A stretch of DNA of 18,724 bases from Spirochaetaceae bacterium (GTDB lineage Bacteria > Spirochaetota > Spirochaetia > DSM-2461), in NCBI GenBank assembly GCA_016342385.1, contig JAEINM010000022.1, forward strand, positions 1-18,724, written 5' to 3'. The notes under the pieces are model-generated. The model was not told the DNA's origin, made no database searches, and saw only the letters and a list, made by a program, of their open reading frames with translations. Each line of letters opens with the position of its first letter. Within the stretch, counting starts at the first letter, position 1. The translations under genes were made by a program, and so were the position numbers. Of this stretch, positions 1 to 7,956 are shown piece after piece.

Positions 1-403
1 TCCCTTATTGGGGGCTGGCTATGAGAGTTTCTGGCTCGGGAACAGATTGGAAGCAATAAAAGAGTTGTTTGGTGTAATGAATTCGCACAATGGGTTTTTA
101 CAAGTCTATCTTGATCTGGGGATTGCCGGTTTACTATTCTTATTCTTTAGTTCATTTTATGGGCTATTAAATTTATTAAAAAAATTAAAAATAGACTATG
201 CATTTTCAGTTTTAAAATTAACCTATCTTATAGTCATACTGCTTTATAATTGGACAGAAGCTACTTTTTTTGGTGTCAATTTTTTATGGGTAATTTTTTT
301 AATATCTGTTCTGAAACCTATAAGATTCTTAACATTGAATAATAGAAACTTTAAAAGATCAATAAACTACAGTCAAATTAAAATAAAAAACACTCATAAT
401 TAA
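1..403 (+). CDS. O-antigen ligase/polymerase (Wzy/WaaL-type) membrane protein, C-terminal part
   Basis: This is the C-terminal end of an integral membrane protein; the reading frame runs open to the left edge of the window, so the start lies outside and no start codon should be called here. Just after the edge the protein reads GAGYESFW, and some 20 residues later HNGFLQVYLDLGIAGLLF. This pair matches the Gly-Tyr loop and the conserved His-Asn-Gly segment of the large periplasmic loop in the O-antigen ligase/polymerase family (Wzy_C/WaaL type). Two hydrophobic segments follow (about residues 38-52 and 67-103 of the visible part), and the tail is basic. In the family the protein polymerises or ligates undecaprenyl-linked glycans on the outer face of the inner membrane. 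A GT2 gene starts 25 bases downstream. Polymerase and ligase cannot be told apart from this fragment. Confidence 0.75.
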   Translation, partial: PLLGAGYESFWLGNRLEAIKELFGVMNSHNGFLQVYLDLGIAGLLFLFFSSFYGLLNLLKKLKIDYAFSVLKLTYLIVILLYNWTEATFFGVNFLWVIFLISVLKPIRFLTLNNRNFKRSINYSQIKIKNTHN

Positions 404-428
404 ATTCTATCAATAGGGAAAAACAATT

Positions 429-1337
429 ATGAAGCAACCTATAACAATTTCCATATGCATTCCTACATATCGCCGACCAGACCTCCTTAATAAATGCTTG
501 AATACAATAATCAATAAATTGGAAACAAATAATTTTAGTGTTGAAATTGTAGTTGTAGATAATGATAAAAATCAGATGGCAAGAAATATTGTCAGTAAAT
601 ATCAGAAAAACAAATATAAAAATATACTGTATTTAACATCACCCGATAGAAATATTTCTCTCGCTAGAAATTGTGCAGTATCCCATAGTTCCGGCAATTA
701 TATTGCCTTTATTGATGATGATGAATACCCGGAAAAAAATTGGTTAATAGAGCTGTATAATACCATTTCTCGTTATAATTCAGACGGCGTTTTAGGACCC
801 GTATTACCGAAATATGCTGGAAATCCACCACTGTGGCTGGTCAAAAGTAGATTATGTTTCCGAGAGTCTTTTCCTACTGGGACATTATTGGAGGATCCTA
901 AATATATGCGTACTGGCAATGTTTTATTTACTCATAATATTTTAACTGGTTCTCCAGGACCTTTTGATCCGAAATTGGGTCGATCAGGAGGAGAGGATAA
1001 ACTCCTTTTTTCACAGCTATTAAAAGCAGGATGTCGATTTGTCTGGTGTAATGAAGCCAATGTGTATGAAGAAGTACCACTCGACCGGCAAACTAAAAAA
1101 TATTATATTAATCGGGCTTTTATCAGGGGCGCGAACGCAGCAAAGTATGATAAATTACTCAGCTTCAGTACAATTAAATCAATCACTGCCATATTCATAT
1201 ATTTATTAATTATTCCTTTTCTATTTGTCAGAGGTCAGTATCTGGTTATGAAATACTTTGAAAAAAGCTGTAATCACATTTCAAAAATATTGGCAATGTT
1301 AGGGATTAAAATAATACAGGAACATAATGAATTATGA
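429..1337 (+). CDS. Family 2 glycosyltransferase
   Basis: A 302-residue GT-A fold glycosyltransferase, expected to add one nucleotide-activated sugar to a lipid-linked repeat unit at the cytoplasmic face. The N-terminus (about residues 5-20, ISICIPTYRRPDLL) is the usual GT2 opening strand and loop. VVDND at 42-46 is part of the nucleotide pocket. FIDDDEYP at 95-101 carries the DxD-type metal-binding aspartates. SGGEDKLL near residue 187 is the Glu-Asp motif typical of the acceptor/catalytic base region. A hydrophobic stretch around 250-270, followed by a basic tail, suggests membrane attachment. The stop overlaps the start of the flippase gene (ATGA at 1334-1337), indicating translational coupling. 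Donor and acceptor cannot be read from sequence. It is the only plain glycosyltransferase in the window, so others must lie upstream. Confidence 0.85.
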   Translation: MKQPITISICIPTYRRPDLLNKCLNTIINKLETNNFSVEIVVVDNDKNQMARNIVSKYQKNKYKNILYLTSPDRNISLARNCAVSHSSGNYIAFIDDDEYPEKNWLIELYNTISRYNSDGVLGPVLPKYAGNPPLWLVKSRLCFRESFPTGTLLEDPKYMRTGNVLFTHNILTGSPGPFDPKLGRSGGEDKLLFSQLLKAGCRFVWCNEANVYEEVPLDRQTKKYYINRAFIRGANAAKYDKLLSFSTIKSITAIFIYLLIIPFLFVRGQYLVMKYFEKSCNHISKILAMLGIKIIQEHNEL

Positions 1338-2875
1338 AATCAAATGTTGAAATAAATAAAGGACTTGTATTAAAAGGAACTTCCAGTGGTCTAATCGCCC
1401 GAATTATAAATGTAGGATTAGTGGTGTGGTTTAATCAATTTTTAATAAGGAGAATCAGTGCAGAAGAATATAGTATATATCCCCTTGTCCTAGCCATAAT
1501 GTCTTTATTACTCATAATTCAGATAGCTGTTGATAATTGTAATTCTCGTTATATAACAGCAGAATATGCAAAAGGAAATCTCGATGAAGTCAAAAGGATC
1601 AGTTCGACAATGATAATCTATAATCTGATCATTTGTCTTTTTCTCATAGTTATCGGGATATTTCTTTGTTGGAAAATTGATAAAATTCTGACTATTAATC
1701 CTCTATACATCAATAGTATTAGAATAATGATCGCAATAGCTATGTTAAGCCTAATAGTAAATTTGATTATTTCACCCCTCAAAGCCGGTATAGTTGCAAA
1801 ACAAAAGTATATTGAATCAAACATAATCGAAGTATTTGTAGAAGTCTTCCGTTTGATTTTTCTGTGTATTCTACTCTTCTTTGTCAGCACACGTGTTATT
1901 TGGATTGTCGTTGCCACTGAATCTGCCAAACTTCTTGGAAATCTGGCATGTATGATGATATCTATACGATCTATTCCAGCATTGACCTTTTCAATATCAT
2001 CAGTAGAAATTAAAAGAGGCTATCAATTACTAACTTTTGGAGGATGGACTTTCATCGGGGAAGTAGCAAACAGGATTAGAATTTCTATAAATCCGATTAT
2101 TCTTAATAATCTGGCAACACCTTTCGATGTTACCTCTTTTCATATAGGAACATTATTTCCACGACAAATTCATAGAGCCAGAATAATAGCAACGAATTCA
2201 ATATTTCCGAGTCTTGTAGCAATGTATGAGACCAGGCAAAAAGAAAGATTAAAAAATACATTTCTAAAATTCGGCCGTATAACAATTTGGACTTATATGT
2301 TAATAGCCCTTCCTCTTATTATCTATTCATCAGATTTTATTAAACTATATATAGGAAACCAATATCTTCGAGCAGGACCGGTCATAATACTTGTTTTAAT
2401 AAATGAAATACCCTATCTGGGGTTATCAATGATTGATGAGTTATCCAGAGCCCTAGCTCGAGTAAAAAGTTTAACTATCAGATCGATTATTATCCTGATA
2501 TTCAACCTGTCAATAACAATATACCTTGTGGGATTTCTAAAAATGGGAGCCATTGGAGCCGCTCTGGGAACATTAATATCCGGAGCTTTTATACGGACTG
2601 CCATAATGATACCCATGGGATTACAACTAACCGGTTTAGATCTACCGACCTGGCTTAACAAAACAGTAATTCCCGGCTTCTTCCCCTGCCTGCCAGGTGC
2701 CTCAATCTGGATTCTTTTAAAACTCCTTCATGCTCCCGATACATGGATCAAACTGATTTTATATGGGTTGGCCGGTGCTGTTGTTTACTTCATATTTTTA
2801 ATTAAGTTCTCCTTACAACCTGATGACAGAAAAGATTTAAACAGAATACGTTCATATCTTTCTTCAAGAAAGTGA
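1334..2875 (+). CDS. Wzx-type oligosaccharide flippase (MATE/MOP superfamily)
   Basis: A 513-residue polytopic membrane protein with a regular succession of hydrophobic helices over its whole length, about 12-14 membrane segments by eye. This is the size and layout of the polysaccharide-biosynthesis branch of the MOP exporter superfamily. The N-terminal GLVLKGTSSGLIARI region resembles the start of the first helix in Wzx/PST proteins, and the middle contains a positively charged cytoplasmic loop (about 300-320). Such proteins flip undecaprenyl-diphosphate-linked repeat units from the cytoplasmic to the periplasmic leaflet. The position between a glycosyltransferase and a deacetylase-like gene, next to a Wzy/ligase-type protein, fits that role. 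It shares ATGA with the preceding gene. Transported glycan unknown. Confidence 0.85.
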   Translation: MKSNVEINKGLVLKGTSSGLIARIINVGLVVWFNQFLIRRISAEEYSIYPLVLAIMSLLLIIQIAVDNCNSRYITAEYAKGNLDEVKRISSTMIIYNLIICLFLIVIGIFLCWKIDKILTINPLYINSIRIMIAIAMLSLIVNLIISPLKAGIVAKQKYIESNIIEVFVEVFRLIFLCILLFFVSTRVIWIVVATESAKLLGNLACMMISIRSIPALTFSISSVEIKRGYQLLTFGGWTFIGEVANRIRISINPIILNNLATPFDVTSFHIGTLFPRQIHRARIIATNSIFPSLVAMYETRQKERLKNTFLKFGRITIWTYMLIALPLIIYSSDFIKLYIGNQYLRAGPVIILVLINEIPYLGLSMIDELSRALARVKSLTIRSIIILIFNLSITIYLVGFLKMGAIGAALGTLISGAFIRTAIMIPMGLQLTGLDLPTWLNKTVIPGFFPCLPGASIWILLKLLHAPDTWIKLILYGLAGAVVYFIFLIKFSLQPDDRKDLNRIRSYLSSRK

Positions 2876-2883
2876 TAATTATT

Positions 2884-3816
2884 ATGAAAAAAAGTATACG
2901 CCCCAGATTAATTCTACTCTTTTACTATCTCAAACCTATTATTCCAAGAAAAATACAATTATTTATACGGCAGAAAGTAGCCAGAATCCTAAGAGCATTT
3001 CATAAAAATGACTGGCCTATCAATTATCAGATTAAGGATCTACCGGAGAATTGGGAGAGCTGGCCCGAAGGAAAGCAATTCGCTTTAGTTTTACGTCATG
3101 ATGTGGAATCTCTCCGGGGGATTTCAAATATCTGGAATCTGGTAGAAATGGAAGCCGCGATGGGATTCAAATCATCTTTTAATTTTTCACCGGAAAGATA
3201 CGAAGTTAAAAAAGAGCTGATTGTGGAAATAAAAAAAAGGGGATTTGAAGTCGGCTTACATGGTTTACTCCATGATGGTAAACTCTATTCTACAAAAAAA
3301 GAATTTCATAAGAGGGCGATGAGAATTAACCAGTATTTAAAAGATTGGGATATCAATGGTTTCGTTTCCCCATCATCTCATCATAATCTGGAGTGGATTT
3401 GTGATTTCAATATTCTCTATGATTCATCTACATTTGATACAGATCCTTTTGAGCCTCAGAATGATTCATATAATTCAATATTCCCCTTTTTTTATAAATC
3501 TGAGAATACCGGGAAAAAAGTGATAGAACTCCCCTATACTCTCCCGCAGGATCTAACATTATTTACAATCCTAAAAGAAAAGACTATTAACATCTGGAAA
3601 GAGAAAATTGATTGGATCGTAGAGAATAATGGTATGGTATTATTGAATACCCATCCCGATTATATGGATTTTGGAAATGAATCCAAAAAGAAATGTATGT
3701 ATCCCTATACTTTCTATAGGGAGTTGCTTGTCTACATAAAGACGAAGTATAAAGACCAATATATTCACTATCTTCCCTGTGAAATCGCCTTATTCTGGAA
3801 AAATAAATATGAATAA
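2884..3816 (+). CDS. Polysaccharide deacetylase-like protein (NodB/CE4-like fold)
   Basis: About 310 residues. The N-terminal 40 residues are basic and partly hydrophobic. The motif RHDVE at 71-75 corresponds to the first catalytic/metal motif of carbohydrate esterase family 4 (Asp base plus metal Asp/Glu). GLHGLLH, with His126 and His130, corresponds to the His-x-x-x-His metal motif. A later stretch with SPSSHH and a conserved aspartate-rich strand fits divergent members found in polysaccharide loci. The predicted role is removal of an N-acetyl group from a glycan or glycan precursor, which would expose an amine for later acylation; that link is inference. The start is ambiguous: GTG at 2872 overlaps the previous stop, while ATG at 2884, chosen here, gives MKKSIRPR with an AG-rich sequence about 12 bases upstream. 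The frame is the same in both cases. Confidence 0.75.
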   Translation: MKKSIRPRLILLFYYLKPIIPRKIQLFIRQKVARILRAFHKNDWPINYQIKDLPENWESWPEGKQFALVLRHDVESLRGISNIWNLVEMEAAMGFKSSFNFSPERYEVKKELIVEIKKRGFEVGLHGLLHDGKLYSTKKEFHKRAMRINQYLKDWDINGFVSPSSHHNLEWICDFNILYDSSTFDTDPFEPQNDSYNSIFPFFYKSENTGKKVIELPYTLPQDLTLFTILKEKTINIWKEKIDWIVENNGMVLLNTHPDYMDFGNESKKKCMYPYTFYRELLVYIKTKYKDQYIHYLPCEIALFWKNKYE

Positions 3817-3903
3817 AAGTAAGGATTGAAAGGTAAATTCAGACTGTCTCAATAAGAATAATATACAGTTTTATACATTATTAAAAATGAAAAGGAGTTA
3901 TTT

Positions 3904-4161
3904 ATGGACATTGAATTAATGATTAAAGACTTTGTCATCAATGAACTGGCAAATGAATCCTATGAAGGTGAAATTGATATTCACCACTCGTTAATACAAA
4001 AAGGAATAATAGATTCGATGGCAATTATGGTTTTAATACGATACATCGAACAAGAATTTTCTATCACAATTTCCGGAACCGACCTAACGCCGCAAAATTT
4101 TGAAAATATCAGCACAATAGCAGAATTAGTGTCCTTAAAACTTAACACACATAAGGTTTAA
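3904..4161 (+). CDS. Acyl/peptidyl carrier protein
   Basis: An 85-residue acidic, helical protein of the phosphopantetheine carrier family. The attachment motif is GIIDSM at residues 34-39, with Ser38 as the predicted 4'-phosphopantetheine site; helix II follows (IMVLIRYIEQEF). No ketosynthase or fatty-acid synthesis gene is near, so it looks like a dedicated carrier of the DltC/PCP kind rather than the housekeeping AcpP. It is preceded by an 87-base gap and a strong ribosome binding site (AAGGAG at 3892-3897), suggesting that transcription or strong translation restarts here. The next gene, an acyl-CoA-dehydrogenase-fold enzyme, starts 4 bases after the stop, and the adenylation enzyme after that. 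The predicted role is to hold the activated amino or other acid as a thioester during oxidation and transfer. Confidence 0.88.
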   Translation: MDIELMIKDFVINELANESYEGEIDIHHSLIQKGIIDSMAIMVLIRYIEQEFSITISGTDLTPQNFENISTIAELVSLKLNTHKV

Positions 4162-4165
4162 GATT

Positions 4166-5311
4166 ATGGATTTTGATATAAATACAGACCAACAGAATCT
4201 TATAAAGACTATTAAATCATTTGCTCAAAAAGAACTGAACAACAATATAATTGATGATGATAAAAGCAGCCGTTTCCCAATGGAAAAATGGAAAAAATGT
4301 CATAAAATGGGCTTGTTCAGTCTCCCATTCCCTGAAAAATACGGTGGATTAAACCAGAGTTTTTTGACTACATGTCTATGTATACAGGCACTGGGATTCT
4401 CATGCAAAGATAGTGGTTTGGTTCACTCGATTGTCACGCAGATTATTTGCGGTATACAATTGAATCTTTTTGGTTCAGATTTATTAAAAGACAAATATCT
4501 TCCAGGAATTTGTAGTGGTGAAACCATATGTGCACAGGCTATTACAGAAGCAGACTCAGGTTCTGACGCACTGGCTATGAAAACCAAAGCGATTAAAAAT
4601 ACCGAGAATTATATACTGAACGGAACCAAAATGTTTATAACAAATGAACCAATTGCGGATTTAACTATAGTTTTTGCCAGGACTAATCCTGAAGCAAAAT
4701 CATTTGGTGCCATTTCTGTTTTTATTTTAGAAAAAGATACTCCTGGGTTTGAAAAATGCAAAGCTATGGAAAAAATGGGATTAAGGACTCTTCAGAACGG
4801 AGAACTGGTTTTAACAGAATGCGAAGTAAAGGCTAGCTCCAGAATCGGAACAGAAGGACAAGGAGCAATTATTTTCAGTGAATCAATGGAATGGGAACGG
4901 ATTCTATTATCAGCAGCAAATCTTGGAAAAATGGAACATGTTCTTGATTTATCAATTACCTACTCTAAAAACAGAAAACAGTTTGATCAGTCCATATGCA
5001 AATACCAGGCTATTTCAAATAAAATATCTAAAATGAAAGTTCAATGCGAGCTTTCAAAGCTAATGCTCTACAAAGCTGCGGAATTGAAAGATCATCAGAA
5101 AAGAGCATCCATGGAATCATCTATGATCAAATATGCTGTAAGTGAATACCTAAAGGAATCGTGTGCAAATTCTCTTCAGATTCATGGAGCCAACGGTTAT
5201 ATGACTGAAACAGAAATCGAACGGTATTTCAGAGACAGTATAGCATCAACTATTTATTCCGGTACATCGGAAATGCATCTCAATATCATAGGGAAATTAC
5301 TAGGATTATAA
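4166..5311 (+). CDS. Acyl-CoA dehydrogenase-family flavoenzyme, predicted to act on a carrier-bound acyl or aminoacyl group
   Basis: At 381 residues it has the full length and domain order of the acyl-CoA dehydrogenase family: an N-terminal helical domain, a middle beta domain with ITEADSGSD near 126-134, and a C-terminal helical domain. RKQFDQSI near 270-277 is the FAD-contacting Arg-x-x-Phe motif, and IHGANGYMTE near 339-348 is also typical. The usual catalytic Glu of the IYEGT motif is replaced by Ser365 (IYSGT, 363-367). Instead Glu244 in MEWERILL aligns with the catalytic Glu of isovaleryl-CoA dehydrogenase and of the prolyl-carrier oxidases of pyrrole pathways. The enzyme should therefore still form an alpha,beta double bond. 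It lies between the carrier protein (4-base gap) and the adenylation enzyme (3-base gap), which suggests a carrier-bound thioester substrate. ETF genes follow in the same run and would be the electron acceptor. The real substrate is unknown. Confidence 0.85.
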   Translation: MDFDINTDQQNLIKTIKSFAQKELNNNIIDDDKSSRFPMEKWKKCHKMGLFSLPFPEKYGGLNQSFLTTCLCIQALGFSCKDSGLVHSIVTQIICGIQLNLFGSDLLKDKYLPGICSGETICAQAITEADSGSDALAMKTKAIKNTENYILNGTKMFITNEPIADLTIVFARTNPEAKSFGAISVFILEKDTPGFEKCKAMEKMGLRTLQNGELVLTECEVKASSRIGTEGQGAIIFSESMEWERILLSAANLGKMEHVLDLSITYSKNRKQFDQSICKYQAISNKISKMKVQCELSKLMLYKAAELKDHQKRASMESSMIKYAVSEYLKESCANSLQIHGANGYMTETEIERYFRDSIASTIYSGTSEMHLNIIGKLLGL

Positions 5312-5314
5312 TAG

Positions 5315-6913
5315 ATGAACACATTTCTCGTTCAACACTATTTTGAAAAAAGTCTCTCCCGGTACAATAAAAAAATCTGTGTGAGAGATAAGGAAATTGA
5401 ATTATCTTTTGAAGATGTTAATATCTTTTCAAATAAATTAGCCCTCTGTCTAAAAAGAAACGGAGCCGGGAGACAGTCGCCGATTGTTGTTTCAGTGAAA
5501 AGAAATAGCTACTATATAGGGATTATTCTCGGCATTCTAAAAAATGATTCCATATATATTCCTATCGATAAGAATTGTCCTGAAAACAAAGTAGTTAAGA
5601 TTCTCAATGATTGCAATCCCCCTGTCATAATATGTGATTCTACTACAATAAAAAAAATGAGAGATATTACAGCAAAGCAATTTCATAAAATTATATTATT
5701 ATCTATTGATAAGGAAGAGAAGACAGGCGATATAGAGAGAAATACAATTATCAGTATGCCGGAAATAAACTCAGAGATCGATACAACAGCCGTATTTAGA
5801 AATATTGATACTGATTTAGCCTATATTCTTTATACATCGGGATCCAGCGGAAACCCCAAAGGTGTGGGAATAACTCATTTGAATATTATCAATTATATCG
5901 AGTGGGCCGTAAAACAATTCTCTATTTGTGATTCGGACAGAATAATCAGTACAGCACCTTTTCAGTTTGATATGTTTACATTTGATATTTTTACTTCCTT
6001 AAAATCGGCTGCGACATTATGTATAGCAGGTGATGTGGAATTGATGTTTCCAATTAAGCTTCTGGACTTTATTGAAAAAAATAAGGGTACAATCTGGAAG
6101 GGGATTTCTTCTCTTTTCATATACATAGCTAACACTAAATCTTTAGAGAAAGGGAGGATTCCTACACTAAAAAAGATTCTGTTCGGAGGAGAAGAATTAT
6201 CATCAAAATATCTGATTGAATGGATGCAGAAGTTTCCTGATATAGATTTTTACAATGTTTATGGTCCAACAGAAGCTACAGGAATATCAACTTTTTATCA
6301 TGTCCCTACAATTCCCAATTCCTCACAAGAAAAAATTCCCATTGGTCAAGCCTGTGCAAATACAGAAACTTATGTAATAACAGAAGATGGAGATCATGCT
6401 AAAGTTAATGAAATAGGAGAATTATGGATAAGGGGTTCTTCTTTAAGTCCCGGTTATATTTCAGAAGAAGATAATTTAAATAGTGTTTTTGCTAAAAATC
6501 CTTTTTCTCTTGTACAATCGGACCGTATCTATAAAACAGGGGATCTAGTTAAAACAGACGAAAAGGGACGACTCATTTTTATAGGCAGAAAGGATGATCA
6601 AGTAAAAGTTATGGGTTATAGAATTGAGCTGGAAGAGATAAGAAGGGCTATAACCTCAATAGAGGGTATAGAGGATGGTGCTGTAATAGTTTATAATTCT
6701 CCCGATAAAGATGAAATAAAGGAAATCATTGCTTTTTATCAAACACTATCAGATTTATCTCTAGAATATATTATAACAGAAATCAAAAAAAAAATTCCCC
6801 CTTATATGATTCCAAAACATATAATTAGAATAGAGTCCATATGTCGTACAGACAGGATGAAAATTGATAAAAATGAGTTGCTCAAATACTATATTAGAGA
6901 ACAGAAAAAATGA
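5315..6913 (+). CDS. Stand-alone amino-acid adenylation enzyme (NRPS A-domain/DltA-like)
   Basis: A 532-residue ANL-superfamily enzyme without condensation or carrier domains. Core motifs in order are YTSGSSGNPKG at 173-183 (A3 phosphate loop), FQFDMFTFD at 216-224 (A4), NVYGPTEAT at 314-322 (A5), YKTGD at 406-410 (A7) and GRKDDQVKVMGYRIE at 424-438 (A8 hinge). Lys516 lies in RMKIDKNELL and matches the A10 catalytic lysine. Asp219, the equivalent of Asp235 in GrsA, is the usual anchor for an alpha-amino group, favouring an amino-acid substrate over a fatty acid. By hand alignment the ten pocket residues are D, M, F, K, L, G, V, G, I, K. That is not the proline code of pyrrole cassettes, and the K-L-G part recalls Asp/Asn pockets; this reading is tentative. 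It should make an aminoacyl-AMP and load the neighbouring carrier protein. Its stop overlaps the next start (ATGA at 6910). Confidence 0.88.
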   Translation: MNTFLVQHYFEKSLSRYNKKICVRDKEIELSFEDVNIFSNKLALCLKRNGAGRQSPIVVSVKRNSYYIGIILGILKNDSIYIPIDKNCPENKVVKILNDCNPPVIICDSTTIKKMRDITAKQFHKIILLSIDKEEKTGDIERNTIISMPEINSEIDTTAVFRNIDTDLAYILYTSGSSGNPKGVGITHLNIINYIEWAVKQFSICDSDRIISTAPFQFDMFTFDIFTSLKSAATLCIAGDVELMFPIKLLDFIEKNKGTIWKGISSLFIYIANTKSLEKGRIPTLKKILFGGEELSSKYLIEWMQKFPDIDFYNVYGPTEATGISTFYHVPTIPNSSQEKIPIGQACANTETYVITEDGDHAKVNEIGELWIRGSSLSPGYISEEDNLNSVFAKNPFSLVQSDRIYKTGDLVKTDEKGRLIFIGRKDDQVKVMGYRIELEEIRRAITSIEGIEDGAVIVYNSPDKDEIKEIIAFYQTLSDLSLEYIITEIKKKIPPYMIPKHIIRIESICRTDRMKIDKNELLKYYIREQKK

Positions 6914-7956
6914 TAATTACACGAAAAGAGATAAACAGATATAATTCGATAATCGGAAATATCAAAAAAGATAATGTTCTAGTCGATATACATGTTCATC
7001 CCTTTGATCTCTTTACAGAAAACATGAATTATATCTGTCGTACTAAGGGCATTTACAGTAACTGTGAAGAACAATATTCACCACCTTTCATAACCGCAAT
7101 GGATGTAAATACTTCAAAACAAAAGCAGGTTATGCTCAAGGTTTTTACCTCGTCAGAACTGGGAAATGGGAAAGTTTTCAAATCTATAGATTTTACCGGA
7201 TCAGATGTTTTAAAAGATTATATGAAATTATGTAATCTGGACAGATCTGTATTACTCCCTGTTGCCATAGATGATGAATCAAACAGGAAGCAGATGAAAA
7301 TGCTCAATGAAATGTTCGGAAGCAATCCCATGTATTATTTGGGTTACTCTATCCCCCCGGAAATACCTTTCGACCTGATATATAAGCATTTATTCAAAAT
7401 AATGGAAAATCAGACTATTACAATATTAAAGATTCATCCTGGGATCAATAAATTGGATCTGAGTTCCCGAGAAGGATTAAACCATATCAATGCTATTCTA
7501 TCATCAAGTGGAAAGCTTAAGATTCCCTGTATTATACATGGCGGTAAAACACAGAATTCTGATGGTTCTATAAATGATTTCAGTAGTATTGATCATCTGT
7601 CCAATATCGATTGGAGTATTACAAGTGAAAAAGTAATAATTGCTCACTGTGGCGCTTTCCTATCAGATCTGTATCAGTTTGACAATTCAATATTACCCTC
7701 ACTAAAAAAACTACTAAACAGATATTCCAATCTAATGGTTGATACATCGGGATTGGATACAGATATTCTAGATTCATTATTTCGAAATATCGATTCATCA
7801 AGGATTATCTTTGGTTCAGATGCTCTATATTTCTCTCAATGGAAAACAATCACAAAAATTCTCTATACACTTGAAAATCTCCAAATGTCAATTGGTGACA
7901 TATTCCTTGAGATTTCCAGTGACAATCCTCTAAAAAAGATATTAAAGGAGAAGTGA
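6910..7956 (+). CDS. Amidohydrolase-family metal-dependent hydrolase (Amidohydro_2-like)
   Basis: A 348-residue protein with the motif order of a TIM-barrel amidohydrolase. HVH at 28-30 follows the first strand, LKIHPG is at 173-178, IIHGG contains His210, AHCGAF contains His246, and FGSDALY near 301-307 carries the Asp304 base. This pattern fits the Amidohydro_2 group (hydrolases and non-oxidative decarboxylases). The gene overlaps the adenylation gene by ATGA and is followed immediately by a GNAT gene, so it clearly belongs to the carrier-protein module. Possible roles are decarboxylation, lactone/amide hydrolysis or water addition or removal on the precursor or on the product; the sequence does not decide. 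A stretch with extra cysteines (residues 43-52) follows the first motif. Confidence 0.75.
   Translation: MIITRKEINRYNSIIGNIKKDNVLVDIHVHPFDLFTENMNYICRTKGIYSNCEEQYSPPFITAMDVNTSKQKQVMLKVFTSSELGNGKVFKSIDFTGSDVLKDYMKLCNLDRSVLLPVAIDDESNRKQMKMLNEMFGSNPMYYLGYSIPPEIPFDLIYKHLFKIMENQTITILKIHPGINKLDLSSREGLNHINAILSSSGKLKIPCIIHGGKTQNSDGSINDFSSIDHLSNIDWSITSEKVIIAHCGAFLSDLYQFDNSILPSLKKLLNRYSNLMVDTSGLDTDILDSLFRNIDSSRIIFGSDALYFSQWKTITKILYTLENLQMSIGDIFLEISSDNPLKKILKEK

Noticed and set aside
3826..3867. Candidate sigma-70 promoter before the carrier protein gene (TTGAAA or TTCAGA with TATACA)
   Set aside because: Spacing and match are poor (18-21+ bases) in very AT-rich DNA; a promoter is plausible from the gap but cannot be pinned down.
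3904..6913. Firm call of a proline-to-pyrrole-2-carboxylate pathway
   Set aside because: Gene content fits, but the hand-read A-domain pocket lacks the proline code, so the substrate is left open.
3904..6913. D-alanylation (Dlt) system, because of a DltA-like enzyme and DltC-like carrier
   Set aside because: No DltB (MBOAT) or DltD is present, and a dehydrogenase plus ETF make no sense for plain D-alanine transfer.
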